A stretch of DNA of 64,000 nucleotides. It comes from Streptomyces sp. SLBN-118 (GTDB lineage: Bacteria; Actinomycetota; Actinomycetes; Streptomycetales; Streptomycetaceae). The DNA is taken from contig NZ_VFNP01000001.1 in assembly GCF_006715635.1 (NCBI RefSeq), forward strand, positions 2,170,001-2,234,000. The letters run 5' to 3'. Positions 8,959 to 18,387 of this stretch are shown here, in pieces; positions within the stretch are counted from its first letter, which is position 1; every line of letters begins with the position of its first letter. The notes beneath the pieces are model-generated. The model saw only the letters and a program-made list of their open reading frames with translations, made no database searches and had not been told where the DNA came from. The position numbers and the translations under genes are program-made.

Positions 8959-10038
8959 ATGTACCGCGCCACGTTTCGCAGACTTCTCCTCCTGCTCGTT
9001 CTGATGTTTTGGGCGGCCTGGGCGGGCACCGGCCCGGCCGCGGCCGACGATTCCCGCGACCGGAGCTGGCCCCTGGGGCCGCCACGTCCTTTCGTCGTGC
9101 GCGGGTGGGAGCCGCCGGCCTCGGCATACGGGGCGGGCCACCGCGGGGTGGACCTGGCCGCGCCGCCCGGCACAGCGGTACTGGCGGCCGCGCGCGGCCG
9201 GGTCTCGTTCGCGGGCCGGGTCGCGGGCCGAGGCGTACTCTCCGTGACCCTCACCGGTACGGGTGACCCGCCACTGCGCACGACCTATGAGCCGGTGCGC
9301 CCGCTGCTGCCCGAGGGCACGGAGGTGAGCGCGGGGCAGGTGGTCGCGACCGTGGAAGCGGGGCCGTCGCACTGCACTCAGGGGTGCCTGCATTGGGGAC
9401 TGCTGCGCGGGAAGGAGTATCTGGATCCGTTGTCCCTGCTGCCGCCCTGGCTGCTGCGCCGTCCCCCGTCACGGCTGCTGCCGGTGTTCGGCGTCCCGGC
9501 TCTGGGGTCGACCGCTGCTGCGGCCGCCCCCGCGATGCGCGAGCCGGTTCTGGCCGGGGCAGGCGGGGCGCTGCACGCGGTGATCCTCGTGGTCGCGGCC
9601 GCCGTGTCGAGGTGGGGTCTGCGGCGCGGCCCGCGCGGGCCGGGTAGGCGAGGCCTGTGGCGGGCGAGCGGTCCGGGTGGGCGGGGCGAGCGGTCCGGGT
9701 GGGCGGGGCCTGTGGCGGGCGAGCGGTCCGGGTGGGCGGGGCCTGTGGCGGGCGAGCGGTGCGCGCCCGCGCCGGCTCAGCCACGTACGCCTCGAAGTGC
9801 CATCGCCACGGCCGCGTCGGCGATCGCCTCCGGGTCCTCCCCCGCGCCGATCTCGATGCGGCGCACCGCCGCGTCCACGACACCCTGCAGCAGCATCGCC
9901 GCCAGCCGGGGCTGCTCCTGGCCCAGCTCGCCCAGCGCCTCGACGATCATCGCGATCAGCCCGCCGTGGGCGGCGCGGATCTTCTCCCGTGCCCCCGCGT
10001 CCAGTTCGCTCGCGGAGATCGCGACAACCGCCCGGTGA
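8959..10038 (+). CDS. Exported M23-like (LytM) protein with repeat-extended C-terminus
   Basis: The ATG at 8959 opens a signal peptide ([20 protein letters not shown]). An M23 domain follows, with one zinc-ligand motif (GHRGVDLA) and the end motif CLHWGLL. The first histidine of the usual HxH is replaced by cysteine, so peptidase activity is doubtful. A hydrophobic stretch ([13 protein letters not shown]) near residue 205 may anchor it. After that the frame runs through an in-frame 33-base tandem repeat and then 262 bases antisense to the tetR gene. The real protein probably ends near the repeats, and the C-terminal 90 or so residues are low-complexity and suspect. The start lies 257 bases from rpsB on the other strand. 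Confidence 0.65.
   Translation: MYRATFRRLLLLLVLMFWAAWAGTGPAAADDSRDRSWPLGPPRPFVVRGWEPPASAYGAGHRGVDLAAPPGTAVLAAARGRVSFAGRVAGRGVLSVTLTGTGDPPLRTTYEPVRPLLPEGTEVSAGQVVATVEAGPSHCTQGCLHWGLLRGKEYLDPLSLLPPWLLRRPPSRLLPVFGVPALGSTAAAAAPAMREPVLAGAGGALHAVILVVAAAVSRWGLRRGPRGPGRRGLWRASGPGGRGERSGWAGPVAGERSGWAGPVAGERCAPAPAQPRTPRSAIATAASAIASGSSPAPISMRRTAASTTPCSSIAASRGCSWPSSPSASTIIAISPPWAARIFSRAPASSSLAEIATTAR
9654..9760. repeat. 33-base tandem repeat inside the M23-like gene
   Basis: Unit CCTGTGGCGGGCGAGCGGTC plus 13 more bases, at 9654-9686 and 9709-9741. A 22-base partial copy sits at 9687-9708 and a third, 19-base copy starts at 9742. The 33-base unit is 11 codons, so the frame of the M23-like gene is kept while the copy number can change. 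Confidence 0.9.
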
Positions 10039-10358
10039 CGCCGGTCGCCCACGAGGTCCAGCTGCCTGCGCACATACGCCTCGACCTTGCCCTCGGCCGA
10101 GTCCGCCTGCTGCATCGCGGTCTCGACCTCCGCCGCCCAGACGGGGAAGTCGACCGCGCACAGCTCTTCGACGACCGCGGCCCGGGAGCGGAAGTACTCA
10201 TAGACGGAGGACCTGGCCAGGCCGGTGCGCTCGGCGAGGGCGGGGAAGGTCAGCGCCTCCGTGCCGCCCTCGGACAGCAAGGAGCGCGCGGCGTCCAGCA
10301 GGGCGCCGCGCTGCATGGTCCGGTGCTCGGCCACAGAGGCCGCTCGAATCCTGGGCAC
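9777..10358 (-). CDS. TetR-family transcriptional regulator
   Basis: The protein has 193 residues. The N-terminal helix-turn-helix reads LTFPALAERTGLARSSVYEY at about residues 41-60, followed by the FRSRAAVVEEL segment that starts the ligand domain. The C-terminal ligand domain is unassigned. It lies just downstream of whiG in the same direction (47 bases from the whiG stop to this start), and its 3' end is antisense to the open tail of the M23-like frame. Target and ligand cannot be read from the sequence. Confidence 0.9.
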   Translation of the reverse strand: MPRIRAASVAEHRTMQRGALLDAARSLLSEGGTEALTFPALAERTGLARSSVYEYFRSRAAVVEELCAVDFPVWAAEVETAMQQADSAEGKVEAYVRRQLDLVGDRRHRAVVAISASELDAGAREKIRAAHGGLIAMIVEALGELGQEQPRLAAMLLQGVVDAAVRRIEIGAGEDPEAIADAAVAMALRGVRG

Positions 10359-10405
10359 GCCTCCACTGTACGGATGCCGGTGGACGAGGCAGGGACGATT
10401 CGGCG

Positions 10406-11242
10406 TCAGCGCCCGACGTCGGCCAGCTTCGCGCGCAGTTGCAGAACCGACTTCGTGTGGATCTGGCTGACCCGGCTCTCGGTGACCCCGAGGACATTGC
10501 CGATCTCGGCGAGGGTGAGGCCCTCGTAGTAGTAGAGGGTGACGACGGTCTTCTCGCGCTCGGGGAGGGTATTGATGGCACGGGCGAGCAGCCGGCGCAA
10601 CTCCCTGTCCTCGGCGACCTCGACCGGATTGTCGGCAGCCGTGTCCTCAAGGGTGTCCATCAGACTGAGCCGGTCGCCGCCCTCGCCGCCGACATGCAGC
10701 AGCTCCTCCAGCGCCACCACGTTCGCGAGGGACAACTGGCTGAAAACCGCGTGTAGTTCGTCCACCGCGATCCCCATCTCGGCGGCGACCTCGCACTCCG
10801 ACGGTGTACGCCGCAGCTGTGCCTCGAGCGTGCCGTAGGCCCGCTCCACGGCCCTTGCCTTCTGCCGCACGGAGCGCGGAATCCAGTCCAGGGCCCGCAG
10901 TTCGTCGATCATCGCGCCACGGATACGGGTGATCGCGTACGTCTCGAACTTGATCGACCGGTCGATGTCGAACTTCTCGATGGCGTCGATGAGTCCGAAG
11001 ACCCCGGAGGAGACAAAGTCCGCTTGTTCAACGTTGGACGGCAGCCCCACGCTCACCCGGCCCGCGACGTACTTCACCAGAGGTGAGTAGTGCAGGATCA
11101 ACTGCTCGCGCAGCCGCTCGTCACCCGTGGCCTTGTACGACCGCCACAACTCGTCGAGCGACGAGGGAGCGGGGGGCCGCACGGTGCCACGGGCAGAGGG
11201 GGGCACTGCCGCGCGGTCAGACCCGGAGGTGTGCTGGGGCAT
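10406..11242 (-). CDS. whiG: RNA polymerase sigma factor WhiG (sporulation)
   Basis: FliA-type sigma factor that commits aerial hyphae to sporulation in Streptomyces. It has 278 residues from the ATG at 11242 ([19 protein letters not shown]); the upstream extension of the frame has no similarity. Region 2 is readable as [31 protein letters not shown] and [19 protein letters not shown]. Region 4 is [20 protein letters not shown] near the C-terminus. In Streptomyces WhiG is held inactive by the anti-sigma factor RsiG with c-di-GMP; that partner is not in this window. Confidence 0.97.
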   Translation of the reverse strand: MPQHTSGSDRAAVPPSARGTVRPPAPSSLDELWRSYKATGDERLREQLILHYSPLVKYVAGRVSVGLPSNVEQADFVSSGVFGLIDAIEKFDIDRSIKFETYAITRIRGAMIDELRALDWIPRSVRQKARAVERAYGTLEAQLRRTPSECEVAAEMGIAVDELHAVFSQLSLANVVALEELLHVGGEGGDRLSLMDTLEDTAADNPVEVAEDRELRRLLARAINTLPEREKTVVTLYYYEGLTLAEIGNVLGVTESRVSQIHTKSVLQLRAKLADVGR

Positions 11243-11484
11243 GCGTTGCCTTGAGCCGTTCTGCTGTGAGGGGGGAGGAGACGAGCATCTGGGCCGGAAC
11301 CTTGGTGAGCGTAGCGTGACTGCGGCGTTGCGGTGGGCGAAGGACGGGGGAACGAACCTGTGCGGGTATGGGCTGTCGTCCACACCTTCGAACCGGGGCG
11401 GCCACCGCGCGCGCCGGTCTCTCAGATGTCGCCGACAGGCCTGCAAAGGTCATCGGCATCACCTTTTCACCCGAATGCTCCAGG

Positions 11485-12672
11485 TCAAGGACCGCCTCGC
11501 CGCGCGTTCGAACCGCGGATCGCGCTACGCGTCAAGTGCCATCCATCTCCCTCCCGTTCGACGAAGCCCAGCGCGTGCAGTTCGTACAGCCTGCCGAGCG
11601 TCTCGTCGGGCGTCGTCCCGGTGGCCCGCGCCAGCCACCGGCCGTCGACCGCACCTCGGGCAGGTATGGCCTCAAGAATCCGCGCGCTGACGGGATCCAG
11701 CAGATCCCTGGGGAGCACAGGCCCCCGCCGGTCAGGCGCAAGGTCACCGATGTTCCCTACGAGTTCTGCCACTTCCGCGGCGTCGGTGACCAGCACTCCC
11801 TCCCCGCGCAGGAGTTCGTGCACACCGGCCGAGAGCCCGCTGGTGGCCGGACCGGGGACTCCCATCGTGTAGCGGCCGAGCTTCTGTGCGCTGCGTGCAG
11901 TGGCGAGGGAGCCGCTGCGGTATTCGGCCTCGACGACCACGGTGCCCCTGGTCAGGGCTGCGATGACCCGATTACGCAGGACGAATCTGCTGGGCGTGGG
12001 ATGGTCGCCTGGCGGCAACTCTCCGATGACCAGCCCCTGTTCGGCGATGCGTCCGATCAACTCGGCATGTCCGCGTGGATAGACGACATCGACCCCGCAG
12101 GCGAGTACGGCGACGGTGGCCCCGCCCAAGGACAGTGCGCCCCGGTGCGCCGATCCATCGACACCGAAGGCCGCTCCCGACACCACGACCCAGCCACGCT
12201 CGGCGAGCCCCGCGCACAAGGTGGCCGCCATGTGCGCGCCGTACGGAGTGCAGGCTCGCGCTCCGACCACAGCGACCGAGCGCAGCGCCCATGTGCGCAG
12301 GTCGGCCCGCCCCCGCACCCAGAGTCCGATTGGTCTGCCGTCACCGAGGTCGTCGAGCTGGGTCGGCCATTCCTGGTCGCCCGGGCAGATGAAGCGGCCC
12401 CCTGCGGCGGCGACCGCGGCCAGATCGCGGTCGGGGTCGGCCCCCGCCGCCCGTGTCCGGTAGCCCGCGAGCCGCCTGGCCGTGGCTCCGGTCAGCCCCG
12501 CCTCTTCGTGCTCACGTGCGGTCAGCCGCGCCATGAGGCCCCGGGCCCCGAACTCGCGCAGCCATCGCCCGCCGTGCTCGTCCCCCGGCTCGATCACCCG
12601 TGTCAGCGCGGCCCGCGCCAACCGCTCATCCTCCCTGGTGACCGTCCGGAGCTCTCCCCCTGCGTCCGGCAT
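11485..12672 (-). CDS. dprA: DNA-processing protein DprA
   Basis: Single-strand DNA-binding RecA loader, known from natural transformation and kept in many non-competent bacteria. The protein has 395 residues. The Rossmann-like core shows VAVVGARACTPYG, VVSGAAFGVDGSAHRGAL and GVDVVYPRGH. A C-terminal winged-helix-like segment (GRLYELHALGFVEREGDGW) follows. The ATG at 12672 overlaps the comM stop (TGATG), so the two are translationally coupled. The frame is open further upstream, inside comM, but that part has no DprA similarity. Confidence 0.94.
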   Translation of the reverse strand: MPDAGGELRTVTREDERLARAALTRVIEPGDEHGGRWLREFGARGLMARLTAREHEEAGLTGATARRLAGYRTRAAGADPDRDLAAVAAAGGRFICPGDQEWPTQLDDLGDGRPIGLWVRGRADLRTWALRSVAVVGARACTPYGAHMAATLCAGLAERGWVVVSGAAFGVDGSAHRGALSLGGATVAVLACGVDVVYPRGHAELIGRIAEQGLVIGELPPGDHPTPSRFVLRNRVIAALTRGTVVVEAEYRSGSLATARSAQKLGRYTMGVPGPATSGLSAGVHELLRGEGVLVTDAAEVAELVGNIGDLAPDRRGPVLPRDLLDPVSARILEAIPARGAVDGRWLARATGTTPDETLGRLYELHALGFVEREGDGWHLTRSAIRGSNARRGGP

Positions 12673-14288
12673 CAGGGCCCTCCCGCGCCGATGGGCATGG
12701 GCGCCCCGCGCGCGATGCCGGTTCGCAGTTCCAGGGCCAAGCCGACGTCGGGGGCCTGTGGCCGGTCCCGTCCCGCGAGGTCCGCAATCGTCCACGCAAC
12801 CCGCAGCACCCGGTCGAGGCCCCGCGCCGTCAACAGCCCCCGTTCCATGTCACGCTCGGCCGCGGCCAGCGCCCCGGGCGCGACCAGCCAACGCGTACGC
12901 AGCTCATGACCCGGCACCTCGCTGTTGACGTTCCACGGCGTGCCCTGCAGCCGTGCCGCGGCACGCTCCCTGGCCTCCCGCACCCGGGTCGCGACGACCG
13001 CCGTCGGCTCGCCCCGGCCGCCCTGGCCCATCAGATCTCCGCGGTTGACGGGCTCGACCCCGACCCGCAGATCGACGCGGTCGAGCAAAGGTCCGGACAG
13101 CCGCGCCTGATACCGCCGGATCACCGACGGCGGGCACTCGCATCCCGCCCCGACCAGCGTGTGCCGCCCACACGGGCATGGATTGGCCGCAAGGACCATG
13201 AGGAATCGTGCCGGCAGCCGCACCACTCCCGCGCTCCGCGCCACCACCACCTGCCCCGATTCCAGCGGCTGCCTCAAAGCATCGAGCGCCTTGGCCGAAA
13301 ATTCGGGTGTCTCATCGAGGAACAGCACGCCCCTGTGGGCTAGCGAGACCGCTCCCGGTCTCGGCAGGCCGTTTCCGCCGCCGACGAGCGACTGCATCGT
13401 CGCCGAATGATGCGGCGCGCAGTATGGAGCCGCCCGCACCAGAGGCTCGCCCGGCGGCAGGATGCCCGCCACCGAGTGAACGGCGGTGACCTCCAGGGAC
13501 TCCCGTCTGGTCAGCGGCGGCAGCACCCCGGGCAGTCGCTCGGCCAGCATGGTCTTGCCCGCGCCGGGCGGTCCGTGCAGCAGCAGGTGATGGCCGCCCG
13601 CCGCCGCGACCTCCAGTGCTGTCCGTGCGGCGCTCTGCCCGGCGACATCGGCCAGGTCCGGTCCTTCGCCGGGCTCCCTCGCCAGCCCCGTGCCGACTCC
13701 CGCGCCCGGCACCATCAGCCCGGCCAGCATGGGATCCGGACTTCCTTCCGGGACCGGCTCCTCCTCGGGCACCGGTTCATTGGTCAGTACGGCGATGAGC
13801 TGGCGCAGACTGCGGACGCCCAGCACCGAGACCCCCGGGACCAGCGAGGCCTCCCCGGCTGTCTGCTCAGGGACCACCACCTGCCGGTAGCCCGCCTCCG
13901 CGGCCGCGAGAACGGCGGGCAGCACTCCGCGTACGGGTCGCACCCTGCCGTCCAGGCCGAGTTCTCCGATCAGGACCAGATCGGCGATGTCCTTCGCATC
14001 GATGCGTTCCGCCGCACCGAGCACCGCGCAGGCCACCGCCAGATCGAAGCCGCTTCCCCCTTTCGGGACGGAAGCCGGGCTGAGCCCCACGGTCAGCTTC
14101 TTCTGCGGCCACTCCGCGCCGGAGTTGACCACCGCCGCCCTGACCCGGTCCCGGCTCTCCGAGAGGCTCTTGTCCGGGAGGCCCACCAGCGTGAAGGCGG
14201 CCACGCCCGGCTCCAGGTCCGCCTGGACCTCGACCACCACGCCCTCGACGCCGACCAGCGCCACGGAACACGCACGCGCGAACCCCAT
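12672..14288 (-). CDS. comM: ComM/YifB-type AAA+ ATPase (Mg-chelatase-like)
   Basis: The protein has 538 residues. An N-terminal Lon-like domain starts [16 protein letters not shown] and contains SPASVPKGGSGFDLA. The AAA+ module has Walker A HGPPGAGKTMLAERL and the Walker-B region GVLFLDETPEFSAKALDAL. The zinc-like stretch NPCPCGRHTLVGAGCECPP follows, then a C-terminal Mg-chelatase domain. ComM is a branch-migration helicase that helps integrate taken-up DNA in Vibrio; in Streptomyces its role is inferred. The start at 14288 overlaps the yraN stop (TAATG). Confidence 0.93.
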   Translation of the reverse strand: MGFARACSVALVGVEGVVVEVQADLEPGVAAFTLVGLPDKSLSESRDRVRAAVVNSGAEWPQKKLTVGLSPASVPKGGSGFDLAVACAVLGAAERIDAKDIADLVLIGELGLDGRVRPVRGVLPAVLAAAEAGYRQVVVPEQTAGEASLVPGVSVLGVRSLRQLIAVLTNEPVPEEEPVPEGSPDPMLAGLMVPGAGVGTGLAREPGEGPDLADVAGQSAARTALEVAAAGGHHLLLHGPPGAGKTMLAERLPGVLPPLTRRESLEVTAVHSVAGILPPGEPLVRAAPYCAPHHSATMQSLVGGGNGLPRPGAVSLAHRGVLFLDETPEFSAKALDALRQPLESGQVVVARSAGVVRLPARFLMVLAANPCPCGRHTLVGAGCECPPSVIRRYQARLSGPLLDRVDLRVGVEPVNRGDLMGQGGRGEPTAVVATRVREARERAAARLQGTPWNVNSEVPGHELRTRWLVAPGALAAAERDMERGLLTARGLDRVLRVAWTIADLAGRDRPQAPDVGLALELRTGIARGAPMPIGAGGP

Positions 14289-14650
14289 TACGCCACCCCC
14301 CGAGCGTGCTCGACGGTGGGGGCTCCGCGCCTGGGCATCACCACACCCACCAGGTCGATGCGCACGCCGCCGGGCGGCGGCCCGCCGGTGCGCTCCAGCC
14401 AGCATTCGGCGAGCCGTCTCAGCCGCTGTGCCTTCGTCGGCGTGACCGCCGCCATCGGATGCTCGAACGCGCCCGACCTGCGGGTCTTGACCTCGCAGAC
14501 GACGACCGTGTCGCCGTCCCGGGCCACGATGTCGATCTCACCGGCCCGCCCGCAGCGCCAGTTCCTCGCCAGCACCGTCATTCCGGCCTCGGTCAGCAGC
14601 CGCGCCGCCAGATCCTCGCCGTACCGCCCCAGTGCCCCCGTAGCGTTCAT
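14288..14650 (-). CDS. YraN/UPF0102-family endonuclease-like protein
   Basis: The protein has 120 residues, normal for the family. The nuclease-like fold is visible as [12 protein letters not shown], then [21 protein letters not shown], which contains the E-x-D and E-x-K pattern of restriction-endonuclease-like enzymes. It is coupled to comM and dprA through overlapping start and stop codons, so a DNA-processing role is reasonable, though biochemical function is not established. Confidence 0.92.
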   Translation of the reverse strand: MNATGALGRYGEDLAARLLTEAGMTVLARNWRCGRAGEIDIVARDGDTVVVCEVKTRRSGAFEHPMAAVTPTKAQRLRRLAECWLERTGGPPPGGVRIDLVGVVMPRRGAPTVEHARGVA

Positions 14651-14766
14651 ATCGGCACCACCTCCGGCACCGACTGTGACGCGTCGGGCGTCAACTCGTG
14701 GATCTTGGTGGACAGCCCGTCGATTGTGGATAACTCAGTCACCCAGAAGTGGACTCACCTGGAAGT

Positions 14767-15075
14767 TCAGCCGCTGGGGAGTTCGAGATCGCTCTTGTTG
14801 AGCTCCTCGATGTTCACGTCCTTGAACGTCAGCACGCGCACCTGTTTGACGAACCTGGCCGGTCGATACATGTCCCAGACCCACGCGTCCGCCATCGAGA
14901 CTTCGAAGAAGACCTCGCCCTGCACCGAGTGCACCTGCATCTCGTAATCGTTGGTGAGGTAGAAACGCCGCTCGGTCTCGATCACGTATTTGAACAGCCC
15001 GACGACGTCTCGGTACTCCCGGTAGAGCTTCAGCTCCATCTCGGTCTCGTACTTCTCGAGGTCCTCGGCGCTCAT
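14767..15075 (-). CDS. DUF2469 family protein
   Basis: The protein has 102 residues from the ATG at 15075 (MSAEDLEKYETEMELKLYRE), behind AAGGGGAACATGCC. It is acidic and rich in aromatic residues (YRDVVGLFKYVIETERRFYL; ADAWVWDMYRPARFV). It matches the highly conserved actinobacterial DUF2469 family, which has no known function. It lies 55 bases downstream of the Nudix gene in the same direction and may be co-transcribed with it and sipZ. A longer in-frame start upstream is not supported. Confidence 0.85.
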   Translation of the reverse strand: MSAEDLEKYETEMELKLYREYRDVVGLFKYVIETERRFYLTNDYEMQVHSVQGEVFFEVSMADAWVWDMYRPARFVKQVRVLTFKDVNIEELNKSDLELPSG

Positions 15076-15130
15076 GGCATGTTCCCCTTCAGCCGTGCGT
15101 CCCCCTATTGTGCGCCAGCCCCGCGCGCCT

Positions 15131-15637
15131 CTAGACGATTTCGGGGGCCAGGACAACCGGCGCACTCGGAGGACCCTCGTCGAGCAGCGTTCGCAGCAGC
15201 TCGGCGAGCCTGGTCGGATACACCGTCTCACGGGCCGCCGACAGTTCGGCGGACGTCCACCACCTCAGACCCGCGACACTGCGCCGCTCAAGCTCCGTCA
15301 GTCCGCCCGGGGCCGTCGACGTCTGTGCCGTACGCGCAAGGAAGTACCACTCGTCCTGGTCCCAGCGGCGTCCGTCGAACGGAAAGGAGCAGGTCCGCTG
15401 CCACAGCACCGGTCCCAGTTCCACGTCTGTGATCCCCGTCTCCTCGGCCAGCTCGCGCAGCGCGGCCTCCTCCCGGGTCTCCTCGCCTTCCAGACCGCCG
15501 CCGGGGGTGAACCACCAGCGGTCGGCCGGATCCTCCGGCTCGTGCCCGTGAATCAGCAGAATGCGGTCATCGGGGTCGAGCAGGACGACGCGGGCCACCT
15601 TGCGCAGCTCGCCGGGCGCCGGCTCCTCATCCGACAC
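15131..15637 (-). CDS. Nudix hydrolase
   Basis: The protein has 168 residues. The Nudix box is complete: G-x5-E-x7-REUxEExGU appears as GLEGEETREEAALRELAEET at about residues 48-67. The substrate is not predictable; MutT-like nucleotide clean-up or another diphosphate is possible. The start overlaps the end of sipZ by 11 bases. In S. lividans sipZ was reported to lead an operon that includes a mutT-like gene, which fits. Confidence 0.92.
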   Translation of the reverse strand: MSDEEPAPGELRKVARVVLLDPDDRILLIHGHEPEDPADRWWFTPGGGLEGEETREEAALRELAEETGITDVELGPVLWQRTCSFPFDGRRWDQDEWYFLARTAQTSTAPGGLTELERRSVAGLRWWTSAELSAARETVYPTRLAELLRTLLDEGPPSAPVVLAPEIV

Positions 15638-16388
15638 CGGCGGTCGCCTTCGTGCGGCCGCCGCCTGCGGCCCCGCGCCGCCTCGCTGTCAGCTTCCGCG
15701 CGACGGGACCGTACGAAGCCCCGCCCACGATCAGTGCGGCCCCGACCACCACCGACACGACCAGTAGCTTCACCGGTCCGGGCGAGGACACCCCGCCCTG
15801 CAGCGCGGCGAAGCCCGCGGGCCGCTCCAGCAGGCCGCCGGTCAGGGGCCACGCAACGGCGTCCAGCCGTCCTTCGACGGCCGAGCGCGGCACCGACCCC
15901 TGCCCGGGGTCCTGAAGGTGTACGCGGGAGTCCTGTGACCCCATGCGCTCGTCGCCCAGCATGAACAGCTGCCCCTTGGGCACGGTCGCCGTGAAGGTGT
16001 TCGAAGCGGCTCCCTTGGTGCGCAGATACGGTTCCTCAATGGCCTTGCCGTTGATGGTCAGCTTGCCGCCGTCCCCGCAGCAGGCGACCGTGTCGCCGCC
16101 CACGCCGACGACGCGCTTCACCATGGGCATGTCGCCCCACTGTTTGTCCCGGAAGACCACGATGTCACCGCGCCGCACCTGGTCGCCGTCTATCCGCTCC
16201 GCAAGCACCCGGTCCCCGGCGTGCACGGTCGGCGTCATCGAGTCGGTCGGCACGGTGTAGGGCTGGTAGACCAGCGCCCCCCAGATGAACCCTCCGAGGA
16301 AGAGCACACAGCCGACGGCCACGGCCAGGCCCGACAGTGCGTTGCCGAGCCGGCCGTGGCCGTCGTCCGAACGTATCGTCCCGCTCAT
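15627..16388 (-). CDS. sipZ: Type I signal peptidase SipZ
   Basis: Removes signal peptides of exported proteins at the outer face of the membrane. The protein has 253 residues. One N-terminal membrane helix (GLAVAVGCVLFLGGFIWGAL) precedes box B with the catalytic serine (VPTDSMTPTV), and box D carries the general-base lysine (MVKRVVGVGGDTV). The GDERMGSQDSR box follows. A second hydrophobic helix lies near the C-terminus (KLLVVSVVVGAALIVGG), as in two-span Streptomyces Sips. Gene names follow the S. lividans order sipW-X-Y-Z read from rplS. Confidence 0.93.
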   Translation of the reverse strand: MSGTIRSDDGHGRLGNALSGLAVAVGCVLFLGGFIWGALVYQPYTVPTDSMTPTVHAGDRVLAERIDGDQVRRGDIVVFRDKQWGDMPMVKRVVGVGGDTVACCGDGGKLTINGKAIEEPYLRTKGAASNTFTATVPKGQLFMLGDERMGSQDSRVHLQDPGQGSVPRSAVEGRLDAVAWPLTGGLLERPAGFAALQGGVSSPGPVKLLVVSVVVGAALIVGGASYGPVARKLTARRRGAAGGGRTKATAGVG

Positions 16389-16462
16389 CCCAGCTGCTCC
16401 CCACTTCGGAGATTCGGTCCCCGGGCATCGAACCCCGGGAATCGGCGATCTGGGACGGCACC

Positions 16463-17419
16463 CTACCCGGCAGTACGCCCGGAGGTCAGCCTCCTCCGGC
16501 GCCGGAGAACGATCGGCAGGGCGCCGATCGTGCCCAACGCCAGGGGCGCGGCCGAGGCGGCGGCCGCGGCAGCGGAGTTGATCCCCGGCTGGTCGAAGGT
16601 CTCGGGCACCGGCAGTGTCGCCCAGCGGTTCAGCGGCCAGGCCACCACCACGGCTCGTCCGACGACCTTGTCGACGGGCACGAATCCGCCGTTCACGTCT
16701 TCCATGTGGTAGCGGGAGTCACGGGAGTTCTGGCGGTTGTCGCCCATGACCCAGATCCGGTCCTTCGGCACCTTGAAGGGCCCGAAGGGCTGGTCGTCGC
16801 AGGGGGTGCTGCCGGGGAAGGTGTACGGCTCGTCGAGCGCCCTGCCGTTGACCTTGACCGGGCCGCCCTTCTTGCATTCCACGGTGTCGCCGGCGACCGC
16901 GATCGTCCTCTTGATCAGATCCTTCTCCTCGGACGACGGCATCAGGCCGATGAAGCTGAGGAAGTTCTGCAGGGCGTTCGGTTTGGGGGTGGGCTCACCG
17001 TCCAGCCAGCCGCCCGGGTCGTGGAAGACGACGACCTCGCCGCGCTCCGGCTCGGAGCCGAACCACGGGGTGAGTTTGTCGACCAGCACCCGGTCGCCCC
17101 GCTGGAGGGTGTTCTGCATCGAGTCCGAGGGGATCGAGAACGCCTGCACCAGGAAGGTCTTGATGAGCAGCGCGAGAAGCAGCGCGATACCGATCAGGAG
17201 CGGCAGTTCCTTCCAGAAGGACCGCTGCTTCTTCTGTCCCGTACCACTGCCCTCGGAGGAACCGCCCTCGGGGCCCTCCTCGTCCACACCGCCCGCCGTC
17301 CCCGGCGGATGCGCCGCCGATTCGTCCGTCACGGCTGCGGGTGACTCGGCGGGTTCTTCCCCCGGCCTCTCCTCCGGCCCGTCGTGTCCGGATCGTGCGC
17401 CGACCGCCACGTCCCCCAC
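16463..17419 (-). CDS. sipY: Type I signal peptidase SipY
   Basis: The protein has 318 residues. A long hydrophilic cytoplasmic N-terminus of about 70 residues precedes the membrane helix (LPLLIGIALLLALLIKTFLV). Box B is IPSDSMQNTL, the lysine box is LIKRTIAVAGDTV, and GDNRQNSRDSRYH follows. I choose the GTG at 17419, five bases after GAGGAG; the GTG at 17425 overlaps the ribosome site. The start lies inside the 3' end of sipX (91-base overlap). The C-terminus has an Ala-rich hydrophobic stretch and a basic tail. Confidence 0.9.
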   Translation of the reverse strand: MGDVAVGARSGHDGPEERPGEEPAESPAAVTDESAAHPPGTAGGVDEEGPEGGSSEGSGTGQKKQRSFWKELPLLIGIALLLALLIKTFLVQAFSIPSDSMQNTLQRGDRVLVDKLTPWFGSEPERGEVVVFHDPGGWLDGEPTPKPNALQNFLSFIGLMPSSEEKDLIKRTIAVAGDTVECKKGGPVKVNGRALDEPYTFPGSTPCDDQPFGPFKVPKDRIWVMGDNRQNSRDSRYHMEDVNGGFVPVDKVVGRAVVVAWPLNRWATLPVPETFDQPGINSAAAAAASAAPLALGTIGALPIVLRRRRRLTSGRTAG

Positions 17420-18387
17420 ATCCACTCCTCAGTCCGTGCGAACCGCCTGCCCCGAAGCCGGAGCAGGCCCACTACTCCCATAACGAGCGGGAGTTCCGCA
17501 GGGCTCGGGAGCGGGATCATTCCGTTCAGATCCTGAGGTGACACCCTATTCGACGGGTGGAGCGCTGATGTCGCCCCGGCGCGCGCGTTCGGTACGGATG
17601 CGTACGTCTCGGGCTCCTCCAGCTTCCGCCAGTGGCCGATCGGCCAGGCGATGACGACGGCGCGTCCGACGACCTGCTCCTCCGAGACGGTGCCGCGGTC
17701 CTTCTCGTCCAGGTGGAAGCGCGAGTCCGCCGAGTTGGCCCGGTGGTCGCCCATGACGAAGATCCGCCCGGCAGGCACCTTGACCTCGAACTTCAGGGTC
17801 GAAGGAACGTTTCCGGGGTTCAGATACGGCTCGATGAGCGGTACGCCGTTGACGGTGACCCGTCCGTCCTTGTCGCAGCACTTGACGGTGTCCCCGCCGA
17901 CCGCGACCACGCGTTTGATCAGATCCTGCTCGTCGTCGGAGGGCAGCAGTCCGATGAAGGACAGGCCCACTTTCACCTGCTTGACGACGACCGGGTCGTT
18001 CTGCTTCGGATTCTGCTCCTGCCGGAGCCAACCGCCGGGGTCCTTGAACACGACGACGTCACCCCGCTGGGGCTTCGAGCCGAACCAGGGAGTGAGCTTG
18101 TCCACGAGCACGCGATCCTGGATGCGTATCGTCTGCTCCATCGAGCCTGACGGGATCACGAAGGCCTGCACCAGGAACGTCTTGAGAACCAGCGCGATCA
18201 TCAGCGCCACGGTGATCAGGAGAGGTATCTCCTTCACGGCCGAACGTCGGCGCTTGCGCTTCACCTTCTGAGCGAGCCTGCGCCGTTCCGCACGGCCCGG
18301 CAGCGTCCGGGAACCGTTGGTCGGCCGGGTCCCTGTGGGCAGCCTGGTGTCGGCCCGGTGGCTCGCTCGACGCCCGCGGTTACCCAT
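17329..18387 (-). CDS. sipX: Type I signal peptidase SipX
   Basis: The protein has 352 residues from the ATG at 18387 (MGNRGRRASHRADTR), which overlaps the sipW stop by eight bases. A very basic N-terminus (KVKRKRRRSAVKE) precedes the membrane helix IPLLITVALMIALVLKTFLV. Box B is VIPSGSMEQTI and the lysine box is LIKRVVAVGGDTV; GDHRANSADSRFH follows. A short hydrophobic segment ([14 protein letters not shown]) precedes a basic C-terminal tail whose coding sequence overlaps sipY. Confidence 0.92.
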   Translation of the reverse strand: MGNRGRRASHRADTRLPTGTRPTNGSRTLPGRAERRRLAQKVKRKRRRSAVKEIPLLITVALMIALVLKTFLVQAFVIPSGSMEQTIRIQDRVLVDKLTPWFGSKPQRGDVVVFKDPGGWLRQEQNPKQNDPVVVKQVKVGLSFIGLLPSDDEQDLIKRVVAVGGDTVKCCDKDGRVTVNGVPLIEPYLNPGNVPSTLKFEVKVPAGRIFVMGDHRANSADSRFHLDEKDRGTVSEEQVVGRAVVIAWPIGHWRKLEEPETYASVPNARAGATSALHPSNRVSPQDLNGMIPLPSPAELPLVMGVVGLLRLRGRRFARTEEWMWGTWRSAHDPDTTGRRRGRGKNPPSHPQP

